From Halorubrum sp. 48-1-W (lineage in GTDB: Archaea; Halobacteriota; Halobacteria; Halobacteriales; Haloferacaceae): a stretch of 64,000 nucleotides of DNA. The stretch covers positions 62,001 through 126,000 of the forward strand of contig NZ_QMIM01000004.1 in assembly GCF_003287355.1 (NCBI RefSeq), read 5' to 3'. Every line of letters begins with the position of its first letter. Within the stretch, counting starts at the first letter, position 1. Below, piece by piece: positions 41,394 through 51,308 of this stretch. Below the pieces are notes generated by a model, which ran no database searches, was not told the origin of the DNA, and saw only the letters and a list, made by a program, of their open reading frames with translations. Made by a program: the position numbers and the translations under genes.

Positions 41394-44021
41394 ATGGCCG
41401 GACGCGCCGATCGCTCCGCCGGGTCCGACTCCCGCTCCGCCGGGTCCGACTCCGGCTGTACGCTGTGTGACCTCCCGACGGAGGGAGTCGACGTCGTCGA
41501 CGGCGACGACAACCGCTTCTGTTGTGTCGGCTGTCGGGACGTGTACGAGGCGCTCGGCGACGTCGACGTGGACGCGGACGAGGTCACAGCGCGTCGGGAC
41601 CGCAAGGGTGGGGCGGACGGGGAGGGCGACGACGACGATACCGCCGAGGTCCCCGCCGATCACGAGGCGACGTTCCTCGAGGTCGACGGGATGCACTGTG
41701 CGACCTGCGAGGCGTTCATCGAGACGGTCGCGACCCGCACCGAGGGCGTCAGCGCCGCGAGCGCCAGCTACGTCACCGACACCGTGCGGGTCGACCACGA
41801 CCCCGCGAGCGTCTCGTCGGACGACCTCGCGGACGCGGTGAGCGGGCTCGGCTACAGCGCGTACTCCCGCGACGACGCCTTCTCGCGCCGACAGGCGGAC
41901 AACATGGCGACCGCGAGACTCGCGATCGGCGTCCTCGTCGGGATGGCCGTAATGCTCCAGTACATCGTGTTGATCTACCCGACGTACTTCGCGTTCCCGT
42001 TCTACGACGAGCGGACACTGGAGTACCTCAATACAGCGATGTCCTCGACGTCGGGGACGTACTTCTTCATCGTGCTCGGCGTGTTGACGACGATCGTCCT
42101 CCTCGTCACCGGCAAGCCGATCCTCCGGGGGGCGTACGTGAGCGCGCGGACGCGCTCGCCGAACATGGACCTGCTCGTCGCGCTCGCCGCCGTCAGCGCG
42201 TACCTCTACAGCACGCTGGCTGTCGCGCTCCTGCCGGACCCCTCGATCTACTACGACGTGACCGTCGCGATAATCGTGATCGTCACCGTCGGCAACCACT
42301 ACGAGTCGTCGGTCAAACGGCGGGCGACCGAGCTGCTCTCCGACCTCACCGCGGTCCAGGTCGACACCGCCCGGCGGGTCGGCGGGGAGGGCGACGCTGG
42401 CGACGCGGAGCCGACCGAGGTCGCGATCGACGCGCTGGAGCCGGGCGACCGCGTGCTCGTCCGCGCGGGCGAGCGGGTTCCGGTCGACGGCGAGGCGGTC
42501 GACGGCGACGCCGCCGTCGACGAGTCGGTCGTCACCGGCGAGTCGATGCCGGTCCGGAAGGGGCCGGGCGACCCCGTCGTGGGCGGCTCCGTCGTCGCCG
42601 ACGGCTCGCTGACGGTCGCGGTCGGCGACGACGCCAGCTCCAGTCTCGACCGCGTCGCGGAGCTCGTCTGGGACCTCCAGAGCGGCAACCACGGCGTCCA
42701 GAAGCTCGCCGACCGCTTGGCGACCGTGTTCGTCCCCGTCGTGCTCGCGATCGCGGTCGTCGCCGCTGGGGTCAACCTCGCGCTCGGCAACGGCGTCGCG
42801 ACCGCCCTGCTCGTCGGCCTCACGGTGCTCATCGTCTCGTGTCCGTGTGCGCTCGGGCTCGCGACGCCGCTCGCGGTCGCCGCCGGGCTCCGGGACGCGC
42901 TCGAACGCTCCATCGTCGTCTTCGACGACACCGTCTTCGAACGCATCCGCGGGGCCGACACCGTCGTCTTCGACAAGACCGGGACGCTGACGACCGGCGA
43001 GATGCGGCTCCTCGACCGCGACGTCGACGACGACCTGCTCGCGCTCGCCTCGGCGCTGGAGTCGCGCTCGGCGCACCCGGTCGGTCGGGCGATCGCGACA
43101 GCGCGGGCGGACGGCGCCAGCTCCCCCGGGGACGTCGTCGCCGACGGCGGGACAGCGACGGGGGACGGGTCGGCCGGGGCCCCCGCCGGCGACGAAGCCG
43201 ACGTCGGCGCGGACGCCGACACCACCGACACCACCGACACCACCGACACCACCGACACCACCGACGACGCAGTACGGGAGCCGACCGTCGACGCCTTCGA
43301 GAGCCACGCGCGTGGCGTCTCCGGCGTCGTCGACGGCGTCGAGGTCGTCGTCGGCCATCCGGACCTGTTCGACGAGCGGGGGTGGACGGTGCCGGACGCG
43401 ATCCGCGAGGCGGTCGCGACAGCCCGCGACGTGGGGCGCGTGCCGGTCGCGATCGGCCGCGACGGCGCGGCAGTGGGGTTCGTCGTCGTCGGCGACGAGC
43501 TCCGCGAGGGGTGGGAGGGGACGGTGGAGGCGCTCGCCGACTCCGGCGTCGAGGTGGTCGTCCTCACCGGCGACGACGCGCGCGCGGCGAGCGTCTTCCG
43601 CGAGCACGACGCGGTCGCGGAAGTGTTCGCCGGGGTCCCGCCAGAGGGGAAAGCTGAGACCGTCGAGCGGCTGAAGCGACGCGGGCGGACGGTGATGGTC
43701 GGCGACGGCACCAACGACGCGCCGGCGCTCGCGGCCGCGGACCTGGGTATCGCGCTCGGCGGCGGCACCGCCATGGCGGCCGACGCCGCCGACGTGGCCG
43801 TCGTCGACGACGACCTCGCCTCCATCGAGACGGTCTTCGAGCTCTCGCGGGCCGCGGGGCGGCGCGTGAAGGGGAACGTCGGCTGGGCGTTCCTGTACAA
43901 CGCCGTCGCCATCCCGCTCGCGGTGACCGGGCTCTTGAACCCGCTCTTCGCCGCGGTGGCGATGGGCCTCTCGAGCCTGCTCGTGGTGACGAACTCCTCG
44001 CGACCGCTCTTGCGCGAGTAG
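41394..44021 (+). CDS. copA: copper-translocating P1B-type ATPase with N-terminal treble-clef metal domain
   Basis: This 875-residue pump begins with C22, C25 and C43-C44-C47 (CTLCD, FCCVGC), a TRASH/YHS-like zinc or copper domain. The HMA domain (VDGMHCATC, Cys102 and Cys105) follows. The membrane copper motif is [11 protein letters not shown] (near 482). The phosphorylation site is [11 protein letters not shown] (near 524), the HP motif is SAHPVGRA (near 563) and [10 protein letters not shown] is near 770. The Cys-rich head is typical of FixI/CcoI-like exporters that load copper enzymes. A Thr/Asp repeat (near 609-623) and a low-complexity insert lie in the nucleotide domain. It follows the TauE-like gene by one base. 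Confidence 0.94.
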   Translation: MAGRADRSAGSDSRSAGSDSGCTLCDLPTEGVDVVDGDDNRFCCVGCRDVYEALGDVDVDADEVTARRDRKGGADGEGDDDDTAEVPADHEATFLEVDGMHCATCEAFIETVATRTEGVSAASASYVTDTVRVDHDPASVSSDDLADAVSGLGYSAYSRDDAFSRRQADNMATARLAIGVLVGMAVMLQYIVLIYPTYFAFPFYDERTLEYLNTAMSSTSGTYFFIVLGVLTTIVLLVTGKPILRGAYVSARTRSPNMDLLVALAAVSAYLYSTLAVALLPDPSIYYDVTVAIIVIVTVGNHYESSVKRRATELLSDLTAVQVDTARRVGGEGDAGDAEPTEVAIDALEPGDRVLVRAGERVPVDGEAVDGDAAVDESVVTGESMPVRKGPGDPVVGGSVVADGSLTVAVGDDASSSLDRVAELVWDLQSGNHGVQKLADRLATVFVPVVLAIAVVAAGVNLALGNGVATALLVGLTVLIVSCPCALGLATPLAVAAGLRDALERSIVVFDDTVFERIRGADTVVFDKTGTLTTGEMRLLDRDVDDDLLALASALESRSAHPVGRAIATARADGASSPGDVVADGGTATGDGSAGAPAGDEADVGADADTTDTTDTTDTTDTTDDAVREPTVDAFESHARGVSGVVDGVEVVVGHPDLFDERGWTVPDAIREAVATARDVGRVPVAIGRDGAAVGFVVVGDELREGWEGTVEALADSGVEVVVLTGDDARAASVFREHDAVAEVFAGVPPEGKAETVERLKRRGRTVMVGDGTNDAPALAAADLGIALGGGTAMAADAADVAVVDDDLASIETVFELSRAAGRRVKGNVGWAFLYNAVAIPLAVTGLLNPLFAAVAMGLSSLLVVTNSSRPLLRE
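43218..43262 (+). repeat. 9-bp in-frame repeat in copA
   Basis: Five perfect gacaccacc units (Asp-Thr-Thr) lie in the ATPase nucleotide-binding domain. Copy change keeps the frame. Confidence 0.93.
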
Positions 44022-44107
44022 GCGTCGACCCGGCTCCGCCCCGGTTCGACCGCGCTTCCGGCGTTGCCCGCACCCCGGAACCCTTTTGGACGAACACGGG
44101 TCAGGAC

Positions 44108-46891
44108 ATGGTAATGAGCGATCTCGAAGCGGAGTACCGCCTCGACTACTTCGAGGAGGAGGGGTTCGAACGGAAGGAGTGCCCCTCCTGTGGAGCGCAC
44201 TTCTGGACGCGCGATCCCGACCGCGAACTGTGCGGCGAACCGCCGTGTGAGGACTACAGCTTCATTGACGACCCCGGGTTCGACGAGGCGTACACCCTCT
44301 CGGAGATGCGCGAGGTGTTCCTCTCGTACTTCGAGGACCACGGCCACGAGCGGATCGACCCGTACCCGGTGGCGGCCAACCGGTGGCGCGACGACGTCCT
44401 CCTGACGCAGGCGTCGATCTACGACTTCCAGCCGCTCGTCACCTCCGGGCGGACGCCGCCGCCGGCGAACCCGCTGACGATCTCCCAGCCGTGTATCCGG
44501 ATGCAGGACATCGACAACGTGGGGAAGACGGGCCGGCACACGATGGCGTTCGAGATGATGGCCCACCACGCGTTCAACGTCCGCGAGGACGCCGAGGAGG
44601 AGTACGCCTACGATGGGGAGGTGTACTGGAAGGACGAGACCGTCGAGTACTGCGACGGGCTCTTCGAGGAGCTCGGCGCAGACCTCACGGAGGTCACCTA
44701 CATCGAGGACCCGTGGGTCGGCGGGGGCAACGCCGGGCCCGCCATCGAGGTCATCTACAAGGGCGCGGAGCTCGCCACGCTCGTCTTCATGTGTATGGAG
44801 CGGGACCCCGACGGCGACTACGAGATGAAGGACGGGAACACCTACTCGTTCATGGACACGTACATCGTCGACACGGGCTACGGCCTGGAGCGGTGGACGT
44901 GGATGAGCCAGGGGACCCCCACCGTCTACGAGGCGATCTATCCCGACGCTATCGAGTTCCTGAAGGAGAACGCCGAGATCGAGTACACGGCCGAGGAGGA
45001 GGCGCTCGTCGCCCGTGCGGCCACGCTCTCCGGCCGGCTCGACATCGACGACGTCGACGACGTGGAGGACGCCCGCGGGGAGATCGCCGAGCGGCTCGAC
45101 GTCGGCGTCGACCGCCTGCGCGCGCTGGTCGAGCCGCTCGAGTCGATCTACGCCATCGCCGACCACTCGCGGACGCTCGCGTACATGTTCGGCGACGGGA
45201 TCGTCCCCTCGAACGTTGGGACGGGCTACCTCGCGCGGATGGTGCTCCGGCGGACGAAGCGGCTCGTCGACGAGGTCGGCGTCGACGCCCCCCTCGACGA
45301 GCTCGTGGACATGCAGGCCGACCGCCTGGGGTACGAGAACCGCGACACGATCCGCGAGATCGTCCGCACGGAGGAGCGCAAGTACCGGAAGACCCTGGAG
45401 CGCGGCTCGCGGAAGGTCGAACAGCTCGCCGACGAGTACGCCGGCACCGGCGATCCGATCCCGACCGCGGAGCTGCTCGAGCTGTACGACTCCCACGGGA
45501 TCCAGCCGGACATGGTCGCGGAGATAGCCGAGGAACGCGGCGCGACCGTCGACGTACCGGACGACTTCTACGCGCTCGTCGCCGACCGCCACGAGGAGCT
45601 CGACGACGATTCGACCGACGTCGACCGTGACGAGCGGTTCCGCGACCTGCCCGGGACGGAGAAGCTCTTCTACGACGACCAGGGTCGGACGGAGTTCGAG
45701 GCGGTCGTCCTCGACGTGTTCGAGGCCGAGGAGGGGTACGACGTGGTGTTGGACCAGACGATGTTCTACCCGGAGGGCGGCGGCCAGCCGGCCGACCGCG
45801 GCCAGCTCGTCGGCGGCGAGGCCACCGCGGAGGTCACCGACGTCCAGGAGGTCGACGGCATCGTCCTCCACCGCGTCGACGCCGACCCCGGGAAAGGAGA
45901 GTTCGTCCGCGGCCAGGTCGACGGCGACCGCCGCGAGCGCCTGCGCGTACACCACACCGCGACGCACCTGATCGGGCACGCGGCCCGCGAGGTGCTCGGC
46001 GATCACGTCCGACAGGCGGGCGCACAGAAGGGGCTCGACTCCTCGCGGCTCGACGTGCGCCACTACGAGCGGATCGACCGCGAGGAGGTCCGTGAGATCG
46101 AGCGCGTCGCGAACGGGCTCGTCCGCGAGAACGTCCCGGTGAGACAGGAGTGGCCCGACCGGAACGAGGCGGAGGCGAAACACGGCTTCGACCTCTACCA
46201 GGGCGGCGTGCCGCCGGGGACGAACGTCCGGCTGATCCACGTCGGCGACGCCGACGTCCAGGCGTGTGCGGGCACCCACGTCGACCGCACCGGCGACGTC
46301 GGCGCGGTCAAGGTGCTCAAGACCGAGCCGGTACAGGACGGCGTCGAGCGGATCGTCTTCGCTGCCGGCGGGGCGGCCATCGAGGCGACCCAGCGCACGG
46401 AGGACGCGCTGTACGACGCCGCGGCCGCCCTCGACGTCGACCCGCTCGACGTGCCCGAGACCGCGGAGCGGTTCTTCGAGGAGTGGAAGGCCCGCGGCAA
46501 GGAGATCGAGGCGCTCAAGGAGGACCTGGCGGCTGTGCGCGCGTCTGGCGGCGCCGACGCCGAGGAGGTCGACGTCGGCGGCGTCACCGCCGTGATCCAG
46601 CGGCTCGACGGCGACACCGACGAGCTACGCGCGACGGCGAACGCCCACGTCGACGACGGGAAACTCGCGGTGGTCGGCAGCGGCGCCGGCGGCTCCGCGA
46701 GCTTCGTCGTCGGCGTCCCCGACGGGGTCGACGTGGACGCCGGCCGGGTCGTCGCGGAGCTCGCCGGCAGGGTCGGCGGCGGCGGGGGCGGCCCGCCGGA
46801 CTTCGCGCAGGGCGGCGGCCCCGACGTCGACGCCCTGGACGACGCGCTGGCGGCCGCGCCGGACGTACTGCGGACGCTCCAAGAGGCGTAG
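44108..46891 (+). CDS. alaS: alanyl-tRNA synthetase, archaeal type
   Basis: This 927-residue class II synthetase has an archaeal N-terminal zinc motif ([20 protein letters not shown], near 21-40) and class II core motifs ([17 protein letters not shown] near 115, and [14 protein letters not shown] near 372). The editing domain has [11 protein letters not shown] (near 617) and [10 protein letters not shown] (near 719). The C-terminal DHHA1 domain is Gly-rich ([14 protein letters not shown]) and aids dimerisation. ATG 44108 and 44114 are both possible starts. The zinc motif at the N-terminus is absent from bacterial AlaRS. It is essential. Confidence 0.95.
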   Translation: MVMSDLEAEYRLDYFEEEGFERKECPSCGAHFWTRDPDRELCGEPPCEDYSFIDDPGFDEAYTLSEMREVFLSYFEDHGHERIDPYPVAANRWRDDVLLTQASIYDFQPLVTSGRTPPPANPLTISQPCIRMQDIDNVGKTGRHTMAFEMMAHHAFNVREDAEEEYAYDGEVYWKDETVEYCDGLFEELGADLTEVTYIEDPWVGGGNAGPAIEVIYKGAELATLVFMCMERDPDGDYEMKDGNTYSFMDTYIVDTGYGLERWTWMSQGTPTVYEAIYPDAIEFLKENAEIEYTAEEEALVARAATLSGRLDIDDVDDVEDARGEIAERLDVGVDRLRALVEPLESIYAIADHSRTLAYMFGDGIVPSNVGTGYLARMVLRRTKRLVDEVGVDAPLDELVDMQADRLGYENRDTIREIVRTEERKYRKTLERGSRKVEQLADEYAGTGDPIPTAELLELYDSHGIQPDMVAEIAEERGATVDVPDDFYALVADRHEELDDDSTDVDRDERFRDLPGTEKLFYDDQGRTEFEAVVLDVFEAEEGYDVVLDQTMFYPEGGGQPADRGQLVGGEATAEVTDVQEVDGIVLHRVDADPGKGEFVRGQVDGDRRERLRVHHTATHLIGHAAREVLGDHVRQAGAQKGLDSSRLDVRHYERIDREEVREIERVANGLVRENVPVRQEWPDRNEAEAKHGFDLYQGGVPPGTNVRLIHVGDADVQACAGTHVDRTGDVGAVKVLKTEPVQDGVERIVFAAGGAAIEATQRTEDALYDAAAALDVDPLDVPETAERFFEEWKARGKEIEALKEDLAAVRASGGADAEEVDVGGVTAVIQRLDGDTDELRATANAHVDDGKLAVVGSGAGGSASFVVGVPDGVDVDAGRVVAELAGRVGGGGGGPPDFAQGGGPDVDALDDALAAAPDVLRTLQEA

Positions 46892-46899
46892 CCCCGGCC

Positions 46900-47700
46900 A
46901 TGCTGTACGCGAGAAACGGCGGCGTTTCGATCCGATACGAGGTCGACGAGGGGGGGTCGGCCGACGGCGAGGCGGTCGTCTTCTGTGGCGACGTGGGCCT
47001 CGGCGCGTGGCAGTTCGGCTGGCAACACGCCGCGCTCGCGGGACCGCACACGGTTATCACGCCGGAGACGCGGGGCGTTGGGCGCTCGGACGCGCCGTCG
47101 GGCCCGTACACGGTGGAGACGCTCGCGGGCGACCTCGACGCGGTGTGCGCCGCCGAAGGCGTTCGGAACGCCCACCTCGTCGGCTACGGACTGGGGGGGA
47201 TGGTCGCGCTCGCGTACGGGCTCGACTCCTCACGGCCCGCGAGCCTGACCCTCGTCGGGACGCCGCCGTCGGGCGACGCCTACAACCCGGCCGGGGTGTG
47301 GGCGGACCCGTCGGACCCGGAGGCCGTCCGTGGGTCGCTGACGGGACTGCTCTCGGCGGCGTTCCGGCGGACGCACGCGGACGCGCTCTCCCGGATCGTC
47401 GAGTGGCGGCTCGCCGAGGACGCGGACCGCGAGACGTTCGAGGCGCACCTGACGGCAGTCGAGCGGTTCGACCGGTCCGCTCGGCTCTACGAGGCGACGC
47501 TGCCGGCGCTCGTCGTTCACGGGACGGAGGACACGGTCTGTCCGTCCACTGCCGGCGAGACGCTCGCCGAGGGGCTCCCCCGCGGCGAACTTCACGCCGT
47601 CGAGGGGGCGCGCCACCTGGTCGGTGTGGAGGCGTCCACTGCGGTCAACGACCTCGTCGCCGGCTGGCTCGCCGAGCAGGCGACCGACCCGGAGGCGTGA
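46900..47700 (+). CDS. alpha/beta-hydrolase fold protein lacking the nucleophile serine
   Basis: This 266-residue protein has the hydrolase core: PETRGVGRSDAP (near 55-66), a nucleophile-elbow segment AHLVGYGLGGMVALAYGL (near 91-108), an acid region LVVHGTEDTVCP (near 205) and a terminal His (EGARHLVGVE, near 237). At the nucleophile elbow the usual G-x-S-x-G is G-Y-G97-L-G, encoded GGA, so the serine is absent. The oxyanion-side 'HG' motif is also changed (VVFCGDVGLG). It may be a non-hydrolytic family member, for instance a ligand sensor. It starts 9 bases after alaS. Confidence 0.8.
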   Translation: MLYARNGGVSIRYEVDEGGSADGEAVVFCGDVGLGAWQFGWQHAALAGPHTVITPETRGVGRSDAPSGPYTVETLAGDLDAVCAAEGVRNAHLVGYGLGGMVALAYGLDSSRPASLTLVGTPPSGDAYNPAGVWADPSDPEAVRGSLTGLLSAAFRRTHADALSRIVEWRLAEDADRETFEAHLTAVERFDRSARLYEATLPALVVHGTEDTVCPSTAGETLAEGLPRGELHAVEGARHLVGVEASTAVNDLVAGWLAEQATDPEA

Positions 47701-47723
47701 TCGGGGCACTGCGGGAGGGGGTC

Positions 47724-47788
47724 GTCGCCGACACCGGACGGCTCCGTCCCCGACACCGGACGGTTCCGTCGCCGCCACAACGGTTTTG
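47724..47788 (+). repeat. 22-bp tandem repeat after the hydrolase gene
   Basis: Copies gtcgccgacaccggacggct-cc start at 47724 and 47746, with a diverged third at 47768. They lie between the hydrolase stop and the amidotransferase promoter. Confidence 0.85.
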
Positions 47789-47812
47789 AGCCCCTCGCCC
47801 GTCGGATCGGTC

Positions 47813-48526
47813 ATGAGTCGTCTCCGATTCGCCCTGCTGAACGCCGCCCACGACGGCGAACACACCCGCAGGAACTTCCGCCGCGAGTTCGACGCCGACC
47901 TCGCCGAGTTCGACGCGACGGACGCACATCTCCCCGACCACACCGACTTCGACGGCGTCGTGATCACCGGCTCCCGCTCGTCGGTCTACTGGGACGAGCC
48001 GTGGATACCGCAACTCGTCGACTACGTCGCCGAGGCGGCCGACGACGGCGTCCCAGTGTTGGGCGTCTGTTACGGCCATCAGGTGCTCGCGGAGGCGCTC
48101 GGCGGCAGGGTCGCCGGCATGGACGGCTTCGAACTCGGGTACAGCACGGTCACACACCGTGGCGACGAGCTGTTCGCCGACGTTCCAGAGGAGTTCACCG
48201 TCTTCACCTCACACGGCGACGCCGTCGTCGACCTCCCGCCGGGCGCGACGCTGCTCGCCGAGAACGAACACGGCGTCCACGCGTTCCGCGAGGGCCACTG
48301 CTGGGGCGTCCAGTTCCACCCCGAGTACGACATGGAGACCGCCCGCGACGTGGCCGACGGGAAACGCGAGCGGCTCGGCGACGCCCGCGTCGACGGCGTG
48401 CTCGCGGACGTCACGCCGGAGGCGTTCGAGAGTGCCTGCGAGGCCAAGTCGATCTTCGACAACTTCGTCGCGTACGCGAGGGACGTGAAACGCGACCGGG
48501 AGGCGACCGCAGCCGCGGACGATTGA
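47813..48526 (+). CDS. class I glutamine amidotransferase-like protein
   Basis: This 237-residue GATase has its nucleophile Cys in VLGVCYGHQVLAEALGG (near 83-99). The catalytic His and Glu are in WGVQFHPEYDMETA (near 164-177). This is the 'GMP synthase-type' stand-alone domain, lacking the ATP pyrophosphatase. Such proteins may hydrolyse gamma-glutamyl compounds or pair with a separate synthase. Start 47813 (MSRLRFALLNAA) is clear. Nothing in the neighbourhood identifies its acceptor. Confidence 0.87.
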   Translation: MSRLRFALLNAAHDGEHTRRNFRREFDADLAEFDATDAHLPDHTDFDGVVITGSRSSVYWDEPWIPQLVDYVAEAADDGVPVLGVCYGHQVLAEALGGRVAGMDGFELGYSTVTHRGDELFADVPEEFTVFTSHGDAVVDLPPGATLLAENEHGVHAFREGHCWGVQFHPEYDMETARDVADGKRERLGDARVDGVLADVTPEAFESACEAKSIFDNFVAYARDVKRDREATAAADD

Positions 48527-48618
48527 TCAGCCGTGTCACCGAGGGGGACGGCCCGCTCTCACCGGGTGCGTCACGGTCGCCGACAACTACATCCACCGTG
48601 CTGGCGTAGCGGGAGCCA

Positions 48619-49143
48619 ATGATCCTCCGTCGGCTGAACGAGTGGCTCGGACGCGTCAAAACCGAGATCCGGCGTTCGTTCACCGACGAGTACACGGTCA
48701 GGGAGACCGCCGGGAGCTTCTCCGTCGGCGTGTTCATCACGATGTTGCCGACCCTCGGGACGGGCCTGCTCGTCTTCGTCGTGCTCGCGTGGGCGTTCGA
48801 CCGGATCAACCGCGCGGCGCTCTTGGCGTCCGTCGTCGTGTTCAACCCCGCGGTGAAGTGGGGCGTGTACGCCGCCAGCTTCACGCTCGGCGTGGCGATC
48901 CTCGGCCCCGTACCGGGCGTGACGGCCGCCGAGGTCGCCGAGGTCTCGTTCGCGGCCGGTCCGGAGATCGTGGTGCGGCTCGTCCTCGGGAACACCATCC
49001 TCGCGGCCGTCGCGGCGGTGCCGAGCTATATCCTCTGTTACCGGTTCGTCGAGGCGTACCGCGCCCGCGACATCGACGTGGTCGAGACGGTCACGGATGT
49101 CGTCGACCTCGACGACGACGTCGACGCCGACGCCGACGACTGA
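48619..49143 (+). CDS. DUF2062 membrane protein
   Basis: This 174-residue protein has a DUF2062 layout: a short amphipathic N-terminus, SVGVFITMLPTLGTGLLVFVVLAWAF, NPAVKWGVYAASFTLGV and a third hydrophobic helix (TILAAVAAVPSYILCYRFV). The shared motif is F-x-x-x-x-P-x-x-G-x-x and N-P. Function is unknown; relatives lie near cell-envelope genes. The acidic C-terminus DDVDADADD and the TGA are inside a 30-bp tandem repeat. In copies two and three the same codon is CGA, so loss of the stop would extend the protein. Confidence 0.85.
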   Translation: MILRRLNEWLGRVKTEIRRSFTDEYTVRETAGSFSVGVFITMLPTLGTGLLVFVVLAWAFDRINRAALLASVVVFNPAVKWGVYAASFTLGVAILGPVPGVTAAEVAEVSFAAGPEIVVRLVLGNTILAAVAAVPSYILCYRFVEAYRARDIDVVETVTDVVDLDDDVDADADD

Positions 49144-49220
49144 GACGCGATCGACGCCGACGCCGCCGACCGAGACGCGATCGACGCCGACGCCGACGAC
49201 CGAGACGCGATCGACGCCGG
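49121..49220 (+). repeat. 30-bp tandem repeat carrying a stop codon
   Basis: Three 30-bp units start at 49121, 49151 and 49181. The unit is tcgacgccgacgccgacgac followed by (t/c)gagacgcga. The first copy has TGA, the stop of the DUF2062 gene; the later copies have CGA at the same place. Confidence 0.93.
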
Positions 49221-49275
49221 CCGGGACCCCGTGCCGGTCGAACACCCTTATACGGTTCCCGCTCGGAACTCGGCT

Positions 49276-51183
49276 ATGAACGTAGTACCGGACACCAGTG
49301 CGGTCATCGACGGTCGCGTGTCCGAACGCGTCGAGGACGGCAGCTACGAGGGGGTGACGGTCGTCGTCCCCGAGGCCGTCGTCGGCGAGCTGGAGTCGCA
49401 GGCCAACGACGGGCTCGAGTCGGGGTGGGACGGCCTCGAGGAGCTCAAACGACTCGACGAGTTCCGTGACGACGGGACGATCGACCTGCGATACGTCGGC
49501 GACCGCCCGAGCGGCGACCAGCGTTCGCGCGCCGCGGAGGGCGACGTCGACGCGCTCATCCGCGACATCGCCGCCGGCAACGACGCCACGCTCCTCTCCA
49601 GCGACATCGTCCAGGTGGAGGTCGCCCGCGCGAAGGGGATCGACGTCGAGTACGTCGAGCCGGTCGCCCGCGGCGTCGTCGACGAGCTCCCGATCCAGGA
49701 GTACTTCACCGACGAGACGATGTCCGTCCACCTGAAGACGGGGACGAAACCGAAGGCCAAACGCGGCTCGCTCGGCGAGATGCGCTACGTGGTCATCGAC
49801 GAGACGGAGACGAGCGAGGAGCGGATGGCCGAGCTGGCGAACTCGATCGTGGACCTCGCACGGCAGTCCTCGGACGGGTTCATCGAGCTCTCGGACGACG
49901 GCATGGACATCGTCCAGTACCGCAACTACCGGATCGCGGTGGCGCGTCCGCCCTTCGCCGACGGCATCGAGATCACGGCAGTCAGACCGATCGCGAAGAC
50001 GACGCTCGACGACTACGAGTTCGCGGACGAGCTCCGCGAGCGGTTCCTCGAACGGAAACGCGGCGTGCTCATCTCGGGGTCGCCCGGGGCCGGCAAGTCG
50101 ACGTTCGCGCAGGCGGTCGCGGAGTTCTTGAACGACAACGACTACGCGGTCAAGACGATGGAGAAGCCCCGGGACCTCCAGGTCGGCCCGGAGATCACCC
50201 AGTACGGTGCGCTCGGCGGGAAGATGGAGAACACGGCCGACTCGCTGCTCTTGGTCCGGCCCGACTACACGATCTACGACGAGGTCCGGAAGACGAACGA
50301 CTTCGAGGTGTTCTCGGACATGCGGATGGCGGGCGTCGGGATGGTCGGCGTCGTCCACGCCTCCCGCGCGATCGACGCGCTCCAGCGGCTCGTCGGCCGC
50401 GTCGAGCTGGGGATGATCCCGCAGATCGTCGACACGGTCGTCTACATCGAGGCGGGCGAGGTCCACACCGTCTACGACGTGACGACGGAGGTGAAGGTTC
50501 CCGCGGGGCTCACCGCCGAGGACCTCGCGCGACCGGTCATCCAGGTGTCGAACTTCGAGACCGGCCGGCCGGAGTTCGAGATATACACCTTCAACCGGCA
50601 GGTCGTCACCGTCCCGCTGAACGGGGACGACGACGGCGGGGCGGAGACCGGCGTCGGGCGCATCGCCAAACAGGAGATCGAACGCGAGGTCCGTTCCGTC
50701 GCACACGGCCACGTCGACGTGGAACTGAAAGGCGACGACGGGGCGATCGTGTACGTCGACGAGGGCGACATCGGTACCGTGATCGGCAAGGGCGGCGGCA
50801 GGATAAGCGACATCGAGGGTCGCCTCGGCATCGAGATCGACGTGCGGACCCACTCGGAGAAGCCGGGCGGTCGAGGTGCCGGCTCGTCGGGGGGCGACCC
50901 CGGTGGAAACGGGCGCGGCGGCGCGGGCAGTGGACGCGACGGGCAGGTGGGCGAGGAGCGCGGCTCCGTCGTCACACCGGAGATCACGTCGAGACACGTC
51001 GTCCTCGACGTCGACGCCGGGGTCGGCGAGACGGTCGAGGTCCGCGCGAACGGCGAGTACCTCTTCACCGCGACGGTCGGACGCGGCGGCGAGGTACAGG
51101 TGTCTCGCGGCTCGGCCATCGCCGAGGAGCTGGAGGACGCGATCGACCGGAAACGGACGATCACCGTCGTCCCTGCCCGCTGA
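49276..51183 (+). CDS. PINA: PIN-domain and KH-domain P-loop ATPase
   Basis: This 635-residue protein has an N-terminal PIN nuclease domain (MNVVPDTSAVIDGRV, Asp6; later DATLLSSDIVQVEVARAKG). A secretion-ATPase-like hexameric domain has Walker A SGSPGAGKSTFAQ (near 270-282) and Walker B region DYTIYDEVRKTNDFEVF. A KH domain with VIGKGGGRISDIEG is near 501. It ends in a Gly-rich linker and a small domain (HVVLDVDAGVGETVEV). Archaeal PINA proteins bind Holliday junctions and act as branch-migration helicases. The stop TGA is within a 24-bp duplication that repeats it. Confidence 0.9.
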   Translation: MNVVPDTSAVIDGRVSERVEDGSYEGVTVVVPEAVVGELESQANDGLESGWDGLEELKRLDEFRDDGTIDLRYVGDRPSGDQRSRAAEGDVDALIRDIAAGNDATLLSSDIVQVEVARAKGIDVEYVEPVARGVVDELPIQEYFTDETMSVHLKTGTKPKAKRGSLGEMRYVVIDETETSEERMAELANSIVDLARQSSDGFIELSDDGMDIVQYRNYRIAVARPPFADGIEITAVRPIAKTTLDDYEFADELRERFLERKRGVLISGSPGAGKSTFAQAVAEFLNDNDYAVKTMEKPRDLQVGPEITQYGALGGKMENTADSLLLVRPDYTIYDEVRKTNDFEVFSDMRMAGVGMVGVVHASRAIDALQRLVGRVELGMIPQIVDTVVYIEAGEVHTVYDVTTEVKVPAGLTAEDLARPVIQVSNFETGRPEFEIYTFNRQVVTVPLNGDDDGGAETGVGRIAKQEIEREVRSVAHGHVDVELKGDDGAIVYVDEGDIGTVIGKGGGRISDIEGRLGIEIDVRTHSEKPGGRGAGSSGGDPGGNGRGGAGSGRDGQVGEERGSVVTPEITSRHVVLDVDAGVGETVEVRANGEYLFTATVGRGGEVQVSRGSAIAEELEDAIDRKRTITVVPAR

Positions 51184-51225
51184 GCGTCGGTCTCCATCGT
51201 CCGCTGAGCGTCGGTCTCCGTCGTT
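51178..51225 (+). repeat. 24-bp duplication of the PINA 3' end
   Basis: cgctgagcgtcggtctccat-cgtc (51178-51201) is duplicated at 51202-51225. Both copies include cgcTGA, so two in-frame stop codons follow the PINA gene. Confidence 0.9.
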
Positions 51226-51308
51226 CGACACGACAGCGTTCCACGATCGTCGTATCCGGTTCCTCCTGAAAGATAACGCTTTTTGGACGGTGGTCGGAAG
51301 GCTACGGC

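Noticed and set aside
42299-46279. Very long minus-strand open frame (over 1,300 codons) across copA and alaS
   Set aside because: It lies antisense to two complete enzymes with all catalytic motifs. Its translation is Arg/Val/Asp low-complexity text, typical of a shadow frame in GC-rich DNA.
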